Below are positions 5,022 through 5,028 of a DNA stretch of 5,028 bases, in pieces. The first letter of the stretch is position 1. Every line of letters begins with the position of its first letter. The position numbers were made by a program, and so were the translations under genes. A model generated the notes under the pieces. That model was given only the letters and a program-made list of their open reading frames with translations. It ran no database searches and was not told the origin of the DNA. The stretch is from JBCCBI01 sp039034155 (GTDB lineage: Bacteria; Deinococcota; Deinococci; Deinococcales; Trueperaceae), in assembly GCA_039034155.1 (NCBI GenBank), contig JBCCBI010000416.1, positions 1 through 5,028 on the forward strand, given 5' to 3'.

Positions 5022-5028
5022 TACACCA

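Noticed and set aside
1..5028. Mobile element, phage or CRISPR
   Set aside because: I saw no transposase or integrase, long terminal repeats, target duplications or regularly spaced repeats.

Overview
The window reads as ordinary chromosomal DNA from a gammaproteobacterium, probably aquatic or marine. This rests on the gene families, the Shine-Dalgarno-led bacterial starts and a moderate base composition; no sequence here fixes the genus. I see no rRNA, tRNA, CRISPR array, insertion sequence or phage gene. There are six protein genes, one of them cut by the left edge.

Layout from left to right. (1) The last 74 codons of a + strand gene resembling a PD-(D/E)XK nuclease-like family, followed by a long hairpin terminator. 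(2) A - strand gene for an exported DUF3179 protein. (3) A 490-bp non-coding region between this gene and the divergent (4) + strand gene for an exported single-domain fasciclin protein, which ends in a strong terminator. (5) A + strand AEC-family (auxin efflux carrier-like) permease gene with a GTG start close behind that terminator. Its stop lies 4 bp from the stop of (6), a convergent - strand YdeI/OmdA-family gene. (7) A - strand gene, whose own terminator separates it from gene 6, encoding a YtxJ-like thioredoxin-fold domain joined to a helical C-terminal domain resembling colicin-immunity proteins.

How the parts relate. The DUF3179 and fasciclin genes diverge from one unusually long intergenic region, and both products carry signal peptides. 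That region is rich in TTGTA/TACAA repeats, including two exact TTGTACAA palindromes and a 14-bp perfect palindrome, and it also holds a tandem pair of TTCATGAA palindromes. This suggests shared, regulator-controlled expression of two exported proteins. TGTAC-type sites recall operators of MerR-family light/B12 regulators (LitR/CarH), but that link is inference. The AEC, YdeI and YtxJ-fusion genes look like independent units. No complete new system is evident. The best leads are the shared control region and the thioredoxin/immunity-like fusion.
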